Of a stretch of DNA of 64,000 nt, positions 11,206 through 25,357 are shown piece after piece. Position 1 is the stretch's first letter. Every line of letters starts with the position of its first letter. Made by a program: the position numbers and the translations under genes. Under the pieces are notes generated by a model. It ran no database searches. It worked only from the letters and a program-made list of their open reading frames with translations, and was not told the DNA's origin. The stretch is from Aselliscus stoliczkanus (taxonomy: Eukaryota; Chordata; Mammalia; Chiroptera; Hipposideridae). The stretch lies in the NCBI GenBank assembly GCA_033961575.1, contig CM066736.1, positions 89,201,352 through 89,265,351 on the forward strand. The letters run 5' to 3'.

Positions 11206-12095
11206 CATGTCAACTTATTATGTGCAAGGCCTATGAATGTATCCTTTCCCCAGAAATGAATAAAGCATAGCTCCTGACCCCTGAAAACTCACAATCCTAT
11301 GGGGTGGGAGGCGGCAGACGTGTATGGTCCAAGTCTGAACCATAGGGAGTGGCCAGAATAAGTTTCTGAAAAGGAGTCCTTGAACTGTATATGGAAGAAT
11401 GAGAGGCTAGCTGTATGAGTAGCTGGGGGAGAAGAATTTTTCAGGCAGAAGCAACAGCACATGCAGAGGCGGTGAGGTGGCTAAGGCTCTATGTGTTTGA
11501 GGAACTTAAAGAAGGCTACTGTGACTGGAGCTTAACAACAGTGGGGAGAGTGGTAGTAGATGACGTTAGGCGAGTATTTTTATATCAACAGCCTAACCCT
11601 TAAGCCAGGCAGCTGTTGGGCAAATCCGTGTTCCCAGTTTGGAGGGCTTGCTCTGAACAGGTAGCTGGCTTAGCACTATCAGTCAGAAGAGGGACTGGGC
11701 CTAATCCCTTCCCCTGTCTCCAGTGCCAAGGACAGGGTAGGGCACAGAACAGGTTTCAGTAAAGATCTGCTGACAGCATAGTTGAGAAAAGAACAGGAAG
11801 TGCAGGCTCTGTTGAAGGAGGCCCAGGCGCGGCTCTCTCTTCACTGGGGAACTCATTCTTAGGTCGCTAACACCTCCTCCAAACGACACAGAGCTGGGAT
11901 AGTGAGATGCAGGGAGGAACCAGCTACAGGCCCTACCCGCAAAAACCTCAAAGGGGAGGGATTTGAGAGGCAGGTAGGAAAACAGGTTGTGAAAGTTAAG
12001 AGAGGGCATCCCCCTTAACTTGGATGAGGCGGGAAGGGTTAGACCCTTTAGCCTAGACTTAAGGGATGTGTATGGCAATTTTACTTTAGTGGGTT
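11206..12095. other. Intergenic flank of the STIM1 island
   Basis: Part of 11206-11600 has weak L2-like character. The rest is unique. No exon recognised. Confidence 0.4.
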
Positions 12096-12252
12096 GGACG
12101 TTTCCTTTTGTTTTCTGGCATCATTTCCTCTGAAAGCAATCGCAGTCCCTAATGGGCCTCCTCTGGGGCGGGTGCTCGTTTCATTCCCCAACCCTCCGCA
12201 AAGGGGCGGGGCCTCCCAGGAGCTCTTGTTCTGCCCGCAGCACCCAGACTTT

Positions 12253-12270
12253 GCCCGCCAGGGGTCGCTG
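12253..12270 (+). promoter_or_regulatory. CTCF-like motif in the STIM1 island
   Basis: 'gcccgccaggggtcgctg' matches the CTCF core at about 10 of 12 positions on the plus strand, facing away from the motif at 4679-4694. Confidence 0.4.
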
Positions 12271-12784
12271 CAAACGGGTGAAGAAGCAGGCGGGTTCCTA
12301 AGCTGCAGAGAGGCGGCGGCCGATTGGCTGCAAGGCGCGGCGGGGGGCGGAGCCTGGAAAGCCGGCTCCGCGTGGGGGTTGGGAGCACACCCCCGGCCGA
12401 ACAGGGTCCCGCCGTTGCCCCTTCCAGCAGACGGGGGTCGCAATTTTTGTGCCGCGGGCCTCGGTCCAGCCTGGCTCTAGAGCTTAGGCGAATAGAGCCG
12501 CACTGAGGCCGGTAGATCCGGGCAGGGCAGCTACTGCCGTGGTCGCCCCTGCCGCTGCAGGCCTGGGTACCTGAGCAACTGCGTGTCAGGGGCCCTCCCG
12601 CCGGTTTGCGGGCGGTTAACGCGGGAGAGACTCTCGTGGGAAAAGGGGAGGCCGGGACCCCACTTTGGGCGCGAGAGAGGGGTCCTGGCGGAGGCTAGCG
12701 CGGACTGGGGGCTTGGAGAGCCCGCTGTTGGGTAGGGACACCCGGCGGCTGCCTCCAACAGGTTATTCCGGGATAAACCCAGCG

Positions 12785-12895
12785 CCGGGGCGGGCCCCGC
12801 TTCGCTGGGGGCCGGGCGGCGCGGGGCGGGCCTGCGGGAAAGCACGCCCCCGCCCGCCCCAGGCCCGCCCCGCGCTGCCCTCCCGCCCGCCAGGG
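12785..12895 (+). promoter_or_regulatory. STIM1: GC-box cluster, likely STIM1 core promoter
   Basis: At least four Sp1-type GC boxes on both strands occur within 110 bp, about 620 bp before the ATG. As I recall, the human STIM1 5' UTR is about 600 bases, which would put the start of transcription close to 12900. A 16-bp perfect inverted repeat lies inside it (12819-12834 with 12860-12875). Confidence 0.6.
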
Positions 12896-12899
12896 AGCC

Positions 12900-15123
<2,224 letters not shown>

Positions 15124-15141
15124 GTGTGTGTGTGTGTGTGC

Positions 15142-15191
<50 letters not shown>
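15124..15191. repeat. Compound microsatellite (GT)n(GA)n
   Basis: About 10 GT units interrupted by one C are followed by about 24 GA units without interruption. Confidence 0.97.
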
Positions 15192-15194
<3 letters not shown>

Positions 15195-15254
15195 GAGGCA
15201 TTCCAGCATCCCTTAGAACCACCCCCTGACTTGAGCCTATGGAGACAGCCCGTA

Positions 15255-15372
15255 TTTTTTTTTTTTTTTTTTTTTTTTTAAGGCAATGTCACTGGCCCTC
15301 ATATGTGGGACCCAAACCGGGGCTGCTGCCATCCTAAACCAGCGCTTAACCACCGCACCACTCGGCCGGCCC
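15255..15372 (-). mobile_element. Bat SINE, head-only
   Basis: Flanked by gagacagccc at 15242-15251 and 15373-15382. Long T tract; the head reads '...cgcaccactcggccggccc'. Confidence 0.93.
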
Positions 15373-15382
15373 GAGACAGCCC

Positions 15383-16895
15383 TTCACACAACATAATTCA
15401 GAGGCCTAGCTGTGTTGATTATACCACTTGGGCCGCTGTTTTGGTCTTTTCTTCCTCTCAGTTTAAAAATTTGTTTCTGTCGTCACAATAATACTGATTC
15501 CCAGGGAGGAAACTCTCAGAGACCCTAAGTGCTGTAATGGCTATGGTTTGTGGGAACCCAGAGGCCCCAGCACTATTGTTCTGGTAGGTTGTCCCCATGG
15601 GCCTGTCTGGACGTTTGTCTCTGACTCAGACAGGAACTCATTTTTGCAAAGAGGTGACTAGTGGAATGGGCTCTGCTAGAGGATTTGAGAAGCTTTCTAT
15701 GCAGCCAGGAGTCTTGTAGCTTCTCCAATCCATCTGTATCCTCAGAACACAAGAGTTTCTCTTGCCTTTAAAGCTGCTACTTTTCTAGATCATATTCAAC
15801 GTACCCAGTCAATTTGTATGTTCTCTGAAGTTTATATTTTACAATCACACAGCTATTTTCCTACAGAAGTCTCACAATAGCCCCATTAGAATGCTGGGCA
15901 TGTGATATTAGTCCCATTTTTATGGGTGAAGAAACTGGGTGCTGTGCTCAGTCTTACAGGCAGGCCTTCTGATGTTTAAATCCTAGACTCCTTCCATCTT
16001 CTCAGGCGCTGCTCTATTAAAGGAGGGTAGGCAAGGCCAAAATAATGTTACTTTCCTCCTGGTGAGTTAGGTAGGCAGGCCCTGGTGACTCTAGTGGAGA
16101 GCCAAGGAAAGGACTGCCCTTTTTCCCTCTGGAGAGTCTTATGCAGGGGCCGGAAAATTGGATTTTTTCTCTTGTTGGCTGGTTATGCTCATTTTAAAGG
16201 CCTAACCCTGCAGTGAAGGCAAGTACTCTGCTAGGAGGCCCTCTCACTGGGCAGTGGAGAAGCCATTCCTGTCACCCCCTGGTTCTCTGATCCCTGTACA
16301 CGCAGTTGAGCTAAGTCCCTTTCTCAGTAAAGATCTGTGCCTGGCTGTGCTACTTTGGGGCCTGCATTTCTGAAGCTGGCCTGGAACTCGTGCTTGGAAC
16401 CTCCCTTTGACTCAGCTCATTGCCTCCAGAAGCTCAAAATGTTTTCTGTAGAACATGTGTGAGGGGTCCCAGGTGAGTCTGGAGTTGTGACTGCCAGTGT
16501 TGGAGGTATTGAGGGCCTCTAATCATGAACTGTGGTTTGACTCAGTATAGCTAAAACAGCCTTGGAGTATAGGCATCTAGGCAGTTTGTCGAGTGGAAGC
16601 TGGCTTGCCCTGATGGAGTAGGAGGCCAGAGCCCTGCCTGCCCACCCAGCTAGTTGCCTTTGCCTCCAAGGCTATAAATGGCTTGGCCATCTTGGTGGCT
16701 ATGCTAATTTTAGCTGAGGGTGGCTCCCGGAACTGGACTGGGGCCAAGGGCAGGTGGGTGGAGCTTGACTAAGGTTAATATTGGGGACTGGGGAGAGGGT
16801 CACAGTATCCTGGGGCAACTAGGACTCCATCTTCATCCATGCCTCAGCTTTGACAATCACCCCTAGCTAGGTTAATTTATTTAGCAAACATCGAA
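15383..16895. other. Mostly unique intron sequence
   Basis: About 15840-15995 resembles an inverted MIR ('cccatttttatgggtgaaga' followed by an aactgggtg block). The remainder is unique, with no exon recognised. Confidence 0.45.
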
Positions 16896-16899
16896 CAAT

Positions 16900-17160
16900 G
16901 CCAGCTCATGTGCTGTTTATTCAACAAATATTTGGATGTGTGCCTCTGGTCCAGGCAATATGTTTGGTGATGAGAATTTGAGGATGAACAAAATATGCAG
17001 ATTCTCAAACCTCATGGAGCTTACAGTCTAGTGGGCAGATAGGAAATAAATGCATAAATAAATGTATTATCTCGTGATAAGTTCTGTGGAAGAAAAAATA
17101 AATGGAGTGTTGTGATGGAGAATGGGAGGAGGACAGAGATCCAGTTAAAGTAGGAACCTG
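16900..17160 (-). repeat. LINE-2-like fragment
   Basis: The order 'attcaacaaatatttggatg', 'gatgaacaaaatatgcagat', 'ggagcttacagtctagtggg' is the complement of an L2-type 3' region. Confidence 0.5.
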
Positions 17161-17164
17161 GTGC

Positions 17165-17440
17165 CTGGTAAGACATTAATAACAACAATAATAGCAACTA
17201 ACATTTTTTAGTGCTTACTGTGTGGCAGGCACTATTCCAAACATTTTATTCCACTTAATCCTTATAGTCATCCTGTGTGCTAGGTATGAGCCCCATTTTA
17301 TAGGTGAGGAAATGGAATTGTAGAGAGATTAAGTAACTCCCACAAGGTTATACAGATATTACAGAGTAGAGCCAGAATTTGAATCCAGGCAGTCTGACTA
17401 TACTCCTTACCTCCACCTTAGCCACTATGTTATACACTGC
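17165..17440 (-). repeat. MIR, nearly full length
   Basis: It runs from 'agtgcttactgtgtggcagg' through 'cccattttataggtgaggaa' to 'tttgaatccaggcagtctga', the inverted MIR order from tail to head. Confidence 0.8.
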
Positions 17441-18800
17441 TTCAAAACTTTGTGACAAACGTTGTAAAAGAGGTATTGTATATACATTCAGAAGGCTGTG
17501 GGAAGCCCAGAGGAGCAAGTGACTAACCCTGCCTGGGAGAGCTGGGGGAGGCTGTTCAGTTTCCCCCATAATTTTTGTCAGATCTCAGGGAGATAAAAAG
17601 TGGTTGCCTAATTCAAAAGTTAAGAGGTGGAAACATCAGTTAATTCAGCCCACTTATTTTTACATATGAGGAAATCGATGTCCAGAGGGGGCATCAAATG
17701 GAAGTTCCACGGTGGATTATTGGTAGAACTAGACTAAAATATTTGCGTCACGGACCCTGATTCAGTTGTTTATTCTAGCCACAAGTCCGTAATGAGTGCT
17801 TACTGCTTGCTTTGCACTTAGGGCTCCCAAATAAGTCTAATTCTGTGGGTGGGGGTCTGGATATATATTTAGAGATGGTTAAATACAACATAATTCACAG
17901 GCTTAATGAAGCACAAAACTAGGCCGTGTGGACAGTGTAGGCTAAGGATTAAGAGAGCTCTGTGTGGGCTGGTCTAGGCTAAGGTGGCTCTGGAGGGCTT
18001 CTGGAAGGAGGGGTTGGGCGGAGGCAGAAGAGAACCAGGAAGGAGTGGTCTGACTTGGGGAAGACTGGAAGAAAGGCATTGAAGTGTCTGGGTCACCAGT
18101 AACAGCACATGCACATGGAATCTCACTGTTTGGTAGCTGAACAATAAATAACTGCATAGAGTTGCTTCATAGTTGGCCAGCTATGAAGGCCTGTATGAGG
18201 GCTGTAGACAGGAAGATTGCAGTCATGTGTGATCTAGTGGCAGATCTAAAAACTACCCTAATTTTGAAGTAATGGTGAGTGTAAATAATATTTTGAGATA
18301 TCTGCAACAGTGTAATTTGACATGAAAATATCTATAATTTCTACTGGTGACAAAATCATAGGTACTGCTATAATATTGTAGTTGGTTGCTTACATTATAA
18401 TTGAAATATATAAAGGAAATGCTAACTTTCAGTAAGAGAATAATGAAAATAAAGATGTAAATTCTTTCCTATCCAAATTCACAGGCCCCCCTGAATTGTA
18501 CCCATGGGCCCCTTAGGAATGTGGAGCCTTCATGTTAAGAACTCCTGATGTCTGGCAAGGGAGGGATGAGGTCCTGTTGAGGGGAATGGTTTCCTGGGTC
18601 TCCACAGGACTTGGGTTGAGCCCCAAGGGGCCCCTCGTTTCCTGCAGAGTAGCTTTGACATGCATTGCTGAGTGACTTCATGGGCATGCAGTGGTACATT
18701 TCCCTTTGTGGGAAATGATTCTCCAGGAAACCCAGAAGCACTGGCTGTCAGACTTTTAGGGAAAGAGAAAAATACCAAACCAGGCCTCCAACAGATCCTT
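17441..18800. other. Intron sequence with weak L2-like piece
   Basis: About 17930-18130 has a diverged inverted L2-like block. The rest is unique with no exon recognised. Confidence 0.4.
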
Positions 18801-18910
18801 TTTTGTTACTGCTGATAAAAAAAAGAAAACTGTGAAATATTTAAGATATACAACAAAGTATAAAGAATAATACATTGAATAACCATGTGCCCACAACAGT
18901 TTAAGAAGTA
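18800..18910 (-). repeat. Old L1 (L1ME-like) 3' UTR fragment
   Basis: 'aaatatttaagatatacaac' then 'aagtataaagaataatacat' and 'aaccatgtgcccac' is the inverted L1ME pattern. Confidence 0.45.
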
Positions 18911-19344
18911 AAATAATAACAGCACAGAGCTTTCTTTATTACCCTCAGGACACTTTGTATAAATTTATAATGTAACACCTCGTACATTGTATATATGTTT
19001 TCTCTCACAAGTGTAAGCTCTTTGTAAAAGAAGGGAAGAGGGTTGCACTTTATCACTGTTTTTATTGTGCCCAGCCTAAAACCTCTGTTAAAGTTTATTG
19101 AAAAAGTGAGAATCAGGGCCTGTTTGAATGGATCCTATTTTCTTTCTTCCTTTCAAATCATCTCACATGTCTTGGTACACATTCTGGGCTTTTTCTTCAA
19201 CCCTTGGCAGTATTGCTTGCTCAGGGTGCTTTGTATTTTCATCCAAACTCAGATCTGTTTATCCCTTGACAATCTATTATTTTATTTCGTCTTGAACTTT
19301 GGAAGTAGGTAGGGCTGTTTTTATTTATTATTATGCCCATTTTA

Positions 19345-19465
19345 TTTCTTTTAATTAAAAGAATTTTTTTTTGAGGGCAGTTTCACTGGCCCTCATATGT
19401 GGGACCGAACCAGGGCTGCTGGCTTCCCAAGCCAGCGCTTAACCACCACGCCACTCGGCCGGCCC
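19345..19465 (-). mobile_element. Bat SINE, head-only
   Basis: 16-bp duplications, tattatgcccatttta at 19329-19344 and 19466-19481. The insertion is in an inverted MIR that resumes at 19466-19600. Confidence 0.93.
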
Positions 19466-19600
19466 TATTATGCCCATTTTAAAGATGAAGAATTTGTAGC
19501 TGAGAAATTTGTGTTCTTGGTCACATAGCTAAAAAGTGGCAGGATCAGAACTATAACTCTGAGGATCTGTGTACCAAATCCTTGCTGTCTTTATCAAATA

Positions 19601-20429
19601 CATTACCTGTCAATGTGTCACTCACTGATCCGGCACTCAGAGACTATAGCCTCAAAGGTATGGAGATAGCTGGATGAACAAAGGTGTTTGAATAGTCCAG
19701 TTGTCATTGCATAGTGCTGCTCTGGAGAATGGTAGAGTCTATAATATTACTCACCATGCCATGCAGTTGGAGTTACCTGTGTACGAGTGTGCCTGCTTTC
19801 CTTGATACCCGTAAGTCCCTTAAAGGTTAGGGAAGCAAGCTCCTAGCACAAGGCTTGGCATGTAGTATACTTTATATATTACAAAGTTTATAGAACTGAA
19901 CTGAAGGTAATTTCTTGTCTGGTTCTGATTCTGCTGTAATTTATTGTACTTGGTTAGAAATTGAAAAAAAATTTTCTTGGAAAGGGTTAGGTCGGGTCGA
20001 GGAAATGAGCTTCACTTATTCAGAAAGTTCACTGTTTTAGAATTTCTCATTCTTTGTGTTATAAAAAAAAATCACCCAGATGAGTTTGGATCCCACAGCC
20101 TTACTTCACGTGGAAGAAGTTGGTCCAGGATTTTAAAGACACCAGACCCTTACGATAGCAGTCCTTACCAAGAGAATACAGTTGAGAGAAGCTGGGAAAT
20201 TGTCTCCTTCTACAAAGGACCTGTGTGTAGTGGGGAGAAGAGAGTTGGGAAATGAGTGGGTAGGGCTGGATAGAAGCCTAGATGTAAAGTGAGATGATTG
20301 GCTTTGGTTTGCAGAAATGACCTGAGTTGGCCACAGCCATCAGACATAAATATCTGGATTTAGGGGCGCTTCAGAGTTCCAGCTCCTTTCATTTTTGGCT
20401 GTGGATCCAGTGGAGGGTAAGTAATCTCA
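19601..20429. other. Unique intron sequence
   Basis: No repeat or exon that I can name. Confidence 0.4.
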
Positions 20430-20545
20430 TCTCCCTCAGCCTTAGTTTTTTCGCCTGTAGAAAGGGAATAACCTTAGATTTGTAGTGAGGATCAAAGGAG
20501 ATAACTTATGTGGTGAAAGGCCTTGCAGAATTCCAAAGTACTGCA
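20430..20545 (+). repeat. MIR fragment
   Basis: 'ccttagttttttcgcctgta' and 'gatcaaaggagataacttat' are degraded MIR core blocks. Confidence 0.6.
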
Positions 20546-20924
20546 CGATTGGGGGTAGTTGAGTCCTCTCAACCTTTCCTTTTGTGGGCTGAGAAACCTC
20601 AGCCAGAACCTGAGTGTCCACTTATGGTAGCACTTCCCTGAGGCTAGTTGCTTCTCCAAGCCTGATCTAGTTCCATTGTTTTACTGCAGGTGTACCCACC
20701 AAACACACATGGACTCTCGGTGTGGCCAAACTAGCCTTTTAGTCGAGGCTGACTCTAGGCCATAGGGAAGCTGCTGATAAAGTCTAGGTGCTAGTATTTG
20801 ACCTTATTTCCGGCCCATACCCCCCTTTCTTTTACTGAGTGTAACCACTTCCCTAGCCCCACCTGCAGGCTTGAAATGGCTGATTAGATGGGCATGGTCC
20901 CCACCCGTATTGATGCATAACAAA

Positions 20925-21425
20925 TTATCCCCAAACTTAGAGCCTTAAAATAGTAAACATTTATTATCTCACAGTTTCTGTGGGTTAGGAATTTGGGTCC
21001 TGCTTAGCTAGGTGCCTCTGGCTCAAGGTCTCTAATGAGGTTGCAGTAAAGGTGTTGGGCTGGAGCTGAAGGCTCAGTTGGAGGGGAGAGAATTTGCTTT
21101 CAAGCTAATTATGTAGTTATTGGCAGGCCCTGGTCCCTTGCCACATGCGCCTCTCCACTGGGCTGCCTCATGACATGACAATCGGCTTCCCCTAGGACAA
21201 GCGATCCAAGAGCGGGTGAGAGGAAGTGCCCAAGATGCAAGCTATAGTCTTTGTATTACCTAATTTTACAGTTGATATGCCACAACCTCTGCCATACAAG
21301 AAAAGAAGTTTAGCCCATGCTCAAGGTGAAGGAATTGCACGAGGGTATGAATACCAGGAGGGCAGGCATCATTGGGGTCACCTTAGAGGATGCCTGTGAC
21401 ATCCCTCTAGGGCCATGATCTTGGG
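20925..21425. repeat. Ancient 500-bp interspersed repeat, family not assigned
   Basis: Blocks such as 'aacaaattatccccaaactt', 'aacatttattatctcacagt', 'gtgggttaggaatttgggtc' and 'gaataccaggagggcaggca' are those of a repeat common in mammalian genomes, probably LTR-derived. I cannot name the family safely. Confidence 0.55.
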
Positions 21426-21592
21426 AACAATGGCTTCTAGGTGCTGTGTCCTTTTAGCTTTCCTTTGCTTGCCTCCTAGAGTCTTGTTGGAGTCTCTCTG
21501 TATTTCCTCTGTTATTGTGTCATCCTGGTTCCTCCATTACTTCGTTGCTTTGACATGTAGAGTTGACACAGTCTATCTCTAAACTAGCTTTT

Positions 21593-21698
21593 TTTTTTTT
21601 TTTTTGAGGGCAGTGTCGCTGGCCCTCATATGTGGGACCCAAACCGGGCCGCTGGCTTCCCAAGCCAGCGCTTAACCACCGCGCCACTAGGCCGGCCC
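21593..21698 (-). mobile_element. Bat SINE, head-only
   Basis: 15-bp perfect duplications, tctaaactagctttt at 21578-21592 and 21699-21713. The site ends in TTTT, as expected for L1-type cleavage. Confidence 0.95.
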
Positions 21699-21713
21699 TC
21701 TAAACTAGCTTTT

Positions 21714-22905
21714 TATCCTAGGTTCTAGTCCTGCCTCCCAACTCCTTATTTGGTAGCTTCAGTTCTGGAGCCCATTGTATAGCCACTGACCTTGGAGCCT
21801 TTACTGCCCCAACTTGGCCTCTGAGAGCTAGACTTGTAAGTGGCATTGGATTGGGATTTACACATTGACAAACAGAAAAGTTACTCTGACCTTTTAGGCC
21901 ATTGGTGTTGTTAGGTGCTAGGACTTAACATCATAGTATGTTAAAGCTGGAAGGTCTTTTAAGGACCATCTCTTCCATTTTACATGTGAGAGGAACAAAC
22001 TTGCCTAAGGTCTTAACCAGGGCTAGAATCTAATTTCGTCTGATTCTCATTCACATGCTGTTTACACCCTGTTGTGGGCCTCTCTACCCTAATGCATCCA
22101 ATTTGGGTTGTTAGGGGGTCTGAGACCTATACAGAGGAGGACCAGAAAATGGTTCACAATATTGTATTGTGTTTGCAGAAATTGGGCTGGGCAGAATTGG
22201 GGGTATACAAGGTCATTGTTAAATGCTGCTTCTGAGAAGTTTCCTCCCAGCTAAGCTGGAGAGCTATTACATAAGGCATAGAAAAAGAAGCTCAGTAATA
22301 TCCATGGCATATGGTGACTAATATTTGCATTCTGTACCGCTGTCTTGGCAATCTCAGTTCAGAACAAGGAGAGATCTCTGTTTGTTTGGATACACAGAGC
22401 AGGCTTCCTAAAGTAGATGGGTCCAAGTGTTGTACTGTACATCTCATTGTTGTTTGGCTCAGCTGGTGTCGTTTTGTATGGACTTGGGGCCTTCACAGGC
22501 AGGGTAAATGTATCAAAAGCCTTATGAGGTTATTTGTGGGCACCTGAAAAGTGCCAAGGGAAGCTTTCTGGGCACTGGGAATTTGACAGAGCCTTGCCTG
22601 TGTTGGCACAACTTGCTAGGGCAGGTGAGACTTGAATAGAGATGGCCATGGTCCTGTCATGTTTATCAGAGTGGAGCAGATTTATTTCATAGTGAGAGGC
22701 CATGCAAAGAAAAACTTGAAGTGAGCCAATGAAAATGCTCTTTTGTTTTCTGCTGGGGACTTGGAATAGAGACGGTGCAGGCTCTAAAACCCCTTTGCTG
22801 GTGGCCGTCTCCTTCCTGACCCAGGGTTCTGGCCCCAGACCACTTTGCCCCTTCATCTTCCTCTGTTCTTGGCCCTGTATCTTGGCCTGGCCAAGATTTT
22901 TCCTT
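21714..22905. other. Mostly unique intron sequence
   Basis: A degraded inverted MIR-like piece lies near 21930-22080. No exon recognised. Confidence 0.4.
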
Positions 22906-22909
22906 TGTC

Positions 22910-23460
22910 CTGGTCTGCAGAACACACCTTATATTACTTCTCTTTGCCTTTACTTATATAATTTTACTCTCCTCCCAGAAGGCCCTCCCCTCTCCTCGTT
23001 TCTTCCTATCTAGCCTCTCAGTCCTCTGGGAAGTGTTCCCTCTCACCTTTGATCAAGCTCTGGTAGCACTTGCACTCTGCCACAGTCTCTGCACTTCACA
23101 CCCTGCGTAGCCTCTTAAAGCAAGAGACAGTGTGATGTCTAATCAGGAGCACTGGGCGCTGGCTTGAGTCCTTGCTGACAGTAGGACCCAAACTACAGTT
23201 TGACCCTTACTAACAGTGTGACCCAGACTAAAGTTTCCTCACTTGAAAAATGGGATCAAAAGAGAGTTAGTTTATGTAAAACAGTTATCTAGATTTTAAA
23301 GTTGTTTTTTTTTTGTCGTTGTTGTTGTTGTTGCATATTTTCCTCTCTCTTGGGCAGGAGCGATGTCCATTTTGTTGACCATAATACCTGTTCTTAGTAT
23401 CTATCACAGTGCTAGTCAGAGAGCATGTGCCCAAAAGATATTTGTTGAATAAATGAATAA
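22910..23460 (+). repeat. LINE-2 and MIR pieces
   Basis: 22910-23095 and 23375-23460 ('aaagatatttgttgaataaa') look like L2 3' sequence; 23115-23270 looks like a MIR. A TTG run lies at about 23318-23333. Confidence 0.5.
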
Positions 23461-24699
23461 GTAACAATGAGTCGATCCTTGGATTGAGTAGGCGTGGAGG
23501 GACAGTGCCAGGTACATTGTCATCAGTTCTTATGAAGAGCTTAGACAAGAGTTCCTTGAGGTTAGGGGTAGAATTCACATGGTGGGTTTTCAAGTTCTGT
23601 GGCCCTGTTTTCCTGCTGAATAGTAGTAGTACTTCATCTCGGCTTAGTGAGCACCCACTGAAGCTCTACTCCATTACAGTTATCAGTCATACTAGAGGAT
23701 GGTTTGGCCTTTGCTCTGGCTGGCCATTGTTGGTTGCCATAGCAAATGGCCGTCCTGAGCAGGTGGCTGCCATAGGAGTGAAGCAGGGCTGTGTTCATAG
23801 AGGGCTGACATGAGACCCATTGGCAAGGCTTTCTTGGGTCCTGCTGCCCCCTGTGTTTTGTTCCATGGGTTTACCTCAGTTCAAACTTGAGGCAGCCGAA
23901 TGAACAAAATGAACTTTAACTGCTTTTCTTACCTTGGCTTGTGGGATGGAGGAGGGAGCCTTCTTTTATGCTAGGCTTGTTTTGTAGCAGGGAGGTAGGA
24001 TAGTCCAGTGAAGATCATTGGCTTTTTAAATTTTATCTCTGATTCTGAGAACTCCCTGGGCCTCAGAGAACTCCAGCCTGAGCAGATATCACACAGGCTT
24101 TCCTTCAAGGCATTGGGGTGGGGTGGGGGGCTCTAGGGAGACTTGGTGGAGGGGGTAAAGATATCAGAGAGTCAGCAGTGCTGTCAGCATGGCTCAGCTA
24201 GGACAAGCCTGCCCCTTTCCTCTGTAAACTACATTTACAGAGCTCCTGGCTGCCTTGTGTTGAGTTCTGGCCTAGGTGACGACCAGAAATCTCACTGGCA
24301 GGCAGGCAGGCTTTCAAATCTCATATGCTTCTAATTTTCTCCAGTGTGATCCAGTAGCTCTGCTCCTGTTTGGCCTCTCTGGGTTATCTCAGGCCTCTCA
24401 GGAAGCTCTCAGAACTCTCATCACTACAGTGTATGTTAAAACAAATGTGTCCTTGTTTGCCAAGTCCCCAGAGCCAGCATCTACAATGTAGTGGCCAGGG
24501 GGGGGTTGAGTGCCCTTCAGGTAAAATATATGCATAGGTTAGGAAGCTGTCCTTGTCTGTGTGTTTGTGCATACGTGTTGCTGGGTGGTCAAACTTATGG
24601 AGGTCTTGTTTCAAGAAACTTTCGCTGACAAGGGCAAAGTTCACTGGAACTCACATTTCATATCTCTAAAGAGATAAATATGTAATTAAGACAACTAAC
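23461..24699. other. Unique intron sequence
   Basis: It includes an RFX X-box-like motif at 23733-23746 (gttgccatagcaaa) and a G-rich run near 24117-24130. No exon recognised. Confidence 0.4.
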
Positions 24700-24915
24700 T
24701 TGAGTGATAAAAATGCTGATGATAGCTGCTGTTTACTGAGCACCTGTTATGTTCTAGGCACTGGGCTAGGTGCTTTACATCTGTACAACACTCTTAAAGG
24801 TGGATATTTTTCTCATTTTTATAGATGGGGAAACAGTAAATCTGAGAATATAAGTAATTTTCCAAAAGAATTTGAATTTAGGTTTATTTGACCCAAAGGC
24901 CAGTGCTCTTTCTAT
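24700..24915 (-). repeat. MIR
   Basis: 'tgagcacctgttatgttcta', then 'ttttatagatggggaaacag', in inverted MIR order. Confidence 0.75.
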
Positions 24916-25357
24916 TTTTGTTTAATAACTTGTGGGGCAGGAAAGAAACAGGAATATGAATTTAGGTAGAGATGTGCATTTGGATTAAAAAGTGTATAAT
25001 TTATCAGACTATCCATGCCATTAGTTCTATCACCTAAGTGGCCTGGAAGAAAGTGGGATTAGGATTTTGGGGGTGGGGGAAGGAATGAGAGGGCGTATTT
25101 CACCGATAAATTCTGAGTGGCAACGTCACATTGGTGAAGTGTATAGCTATAGAGTGATGTGTATTTATTTTGTGTCTTCCAAAAATAGAATTGTGGTGAG
25201 CTCTTCTGGATATAAGCTTTGGGATGGGGTCTATCTGTGAGGGGCTCTTCATCTCTTCAGTTAACATGTAATGTATATGTTATGTTATAGAACAATCCCT
25301 GCCCAGTAGAAGGACCGAGGAGTTAAGATGTGCACCCACATTTTTCTTTAATATACA

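Noticed and set aside
16672..16681. ctataaatgg as a MEF2 or CArG site
   Set aside because: It misses each consensus at one position and stands alone. Too weak to call.
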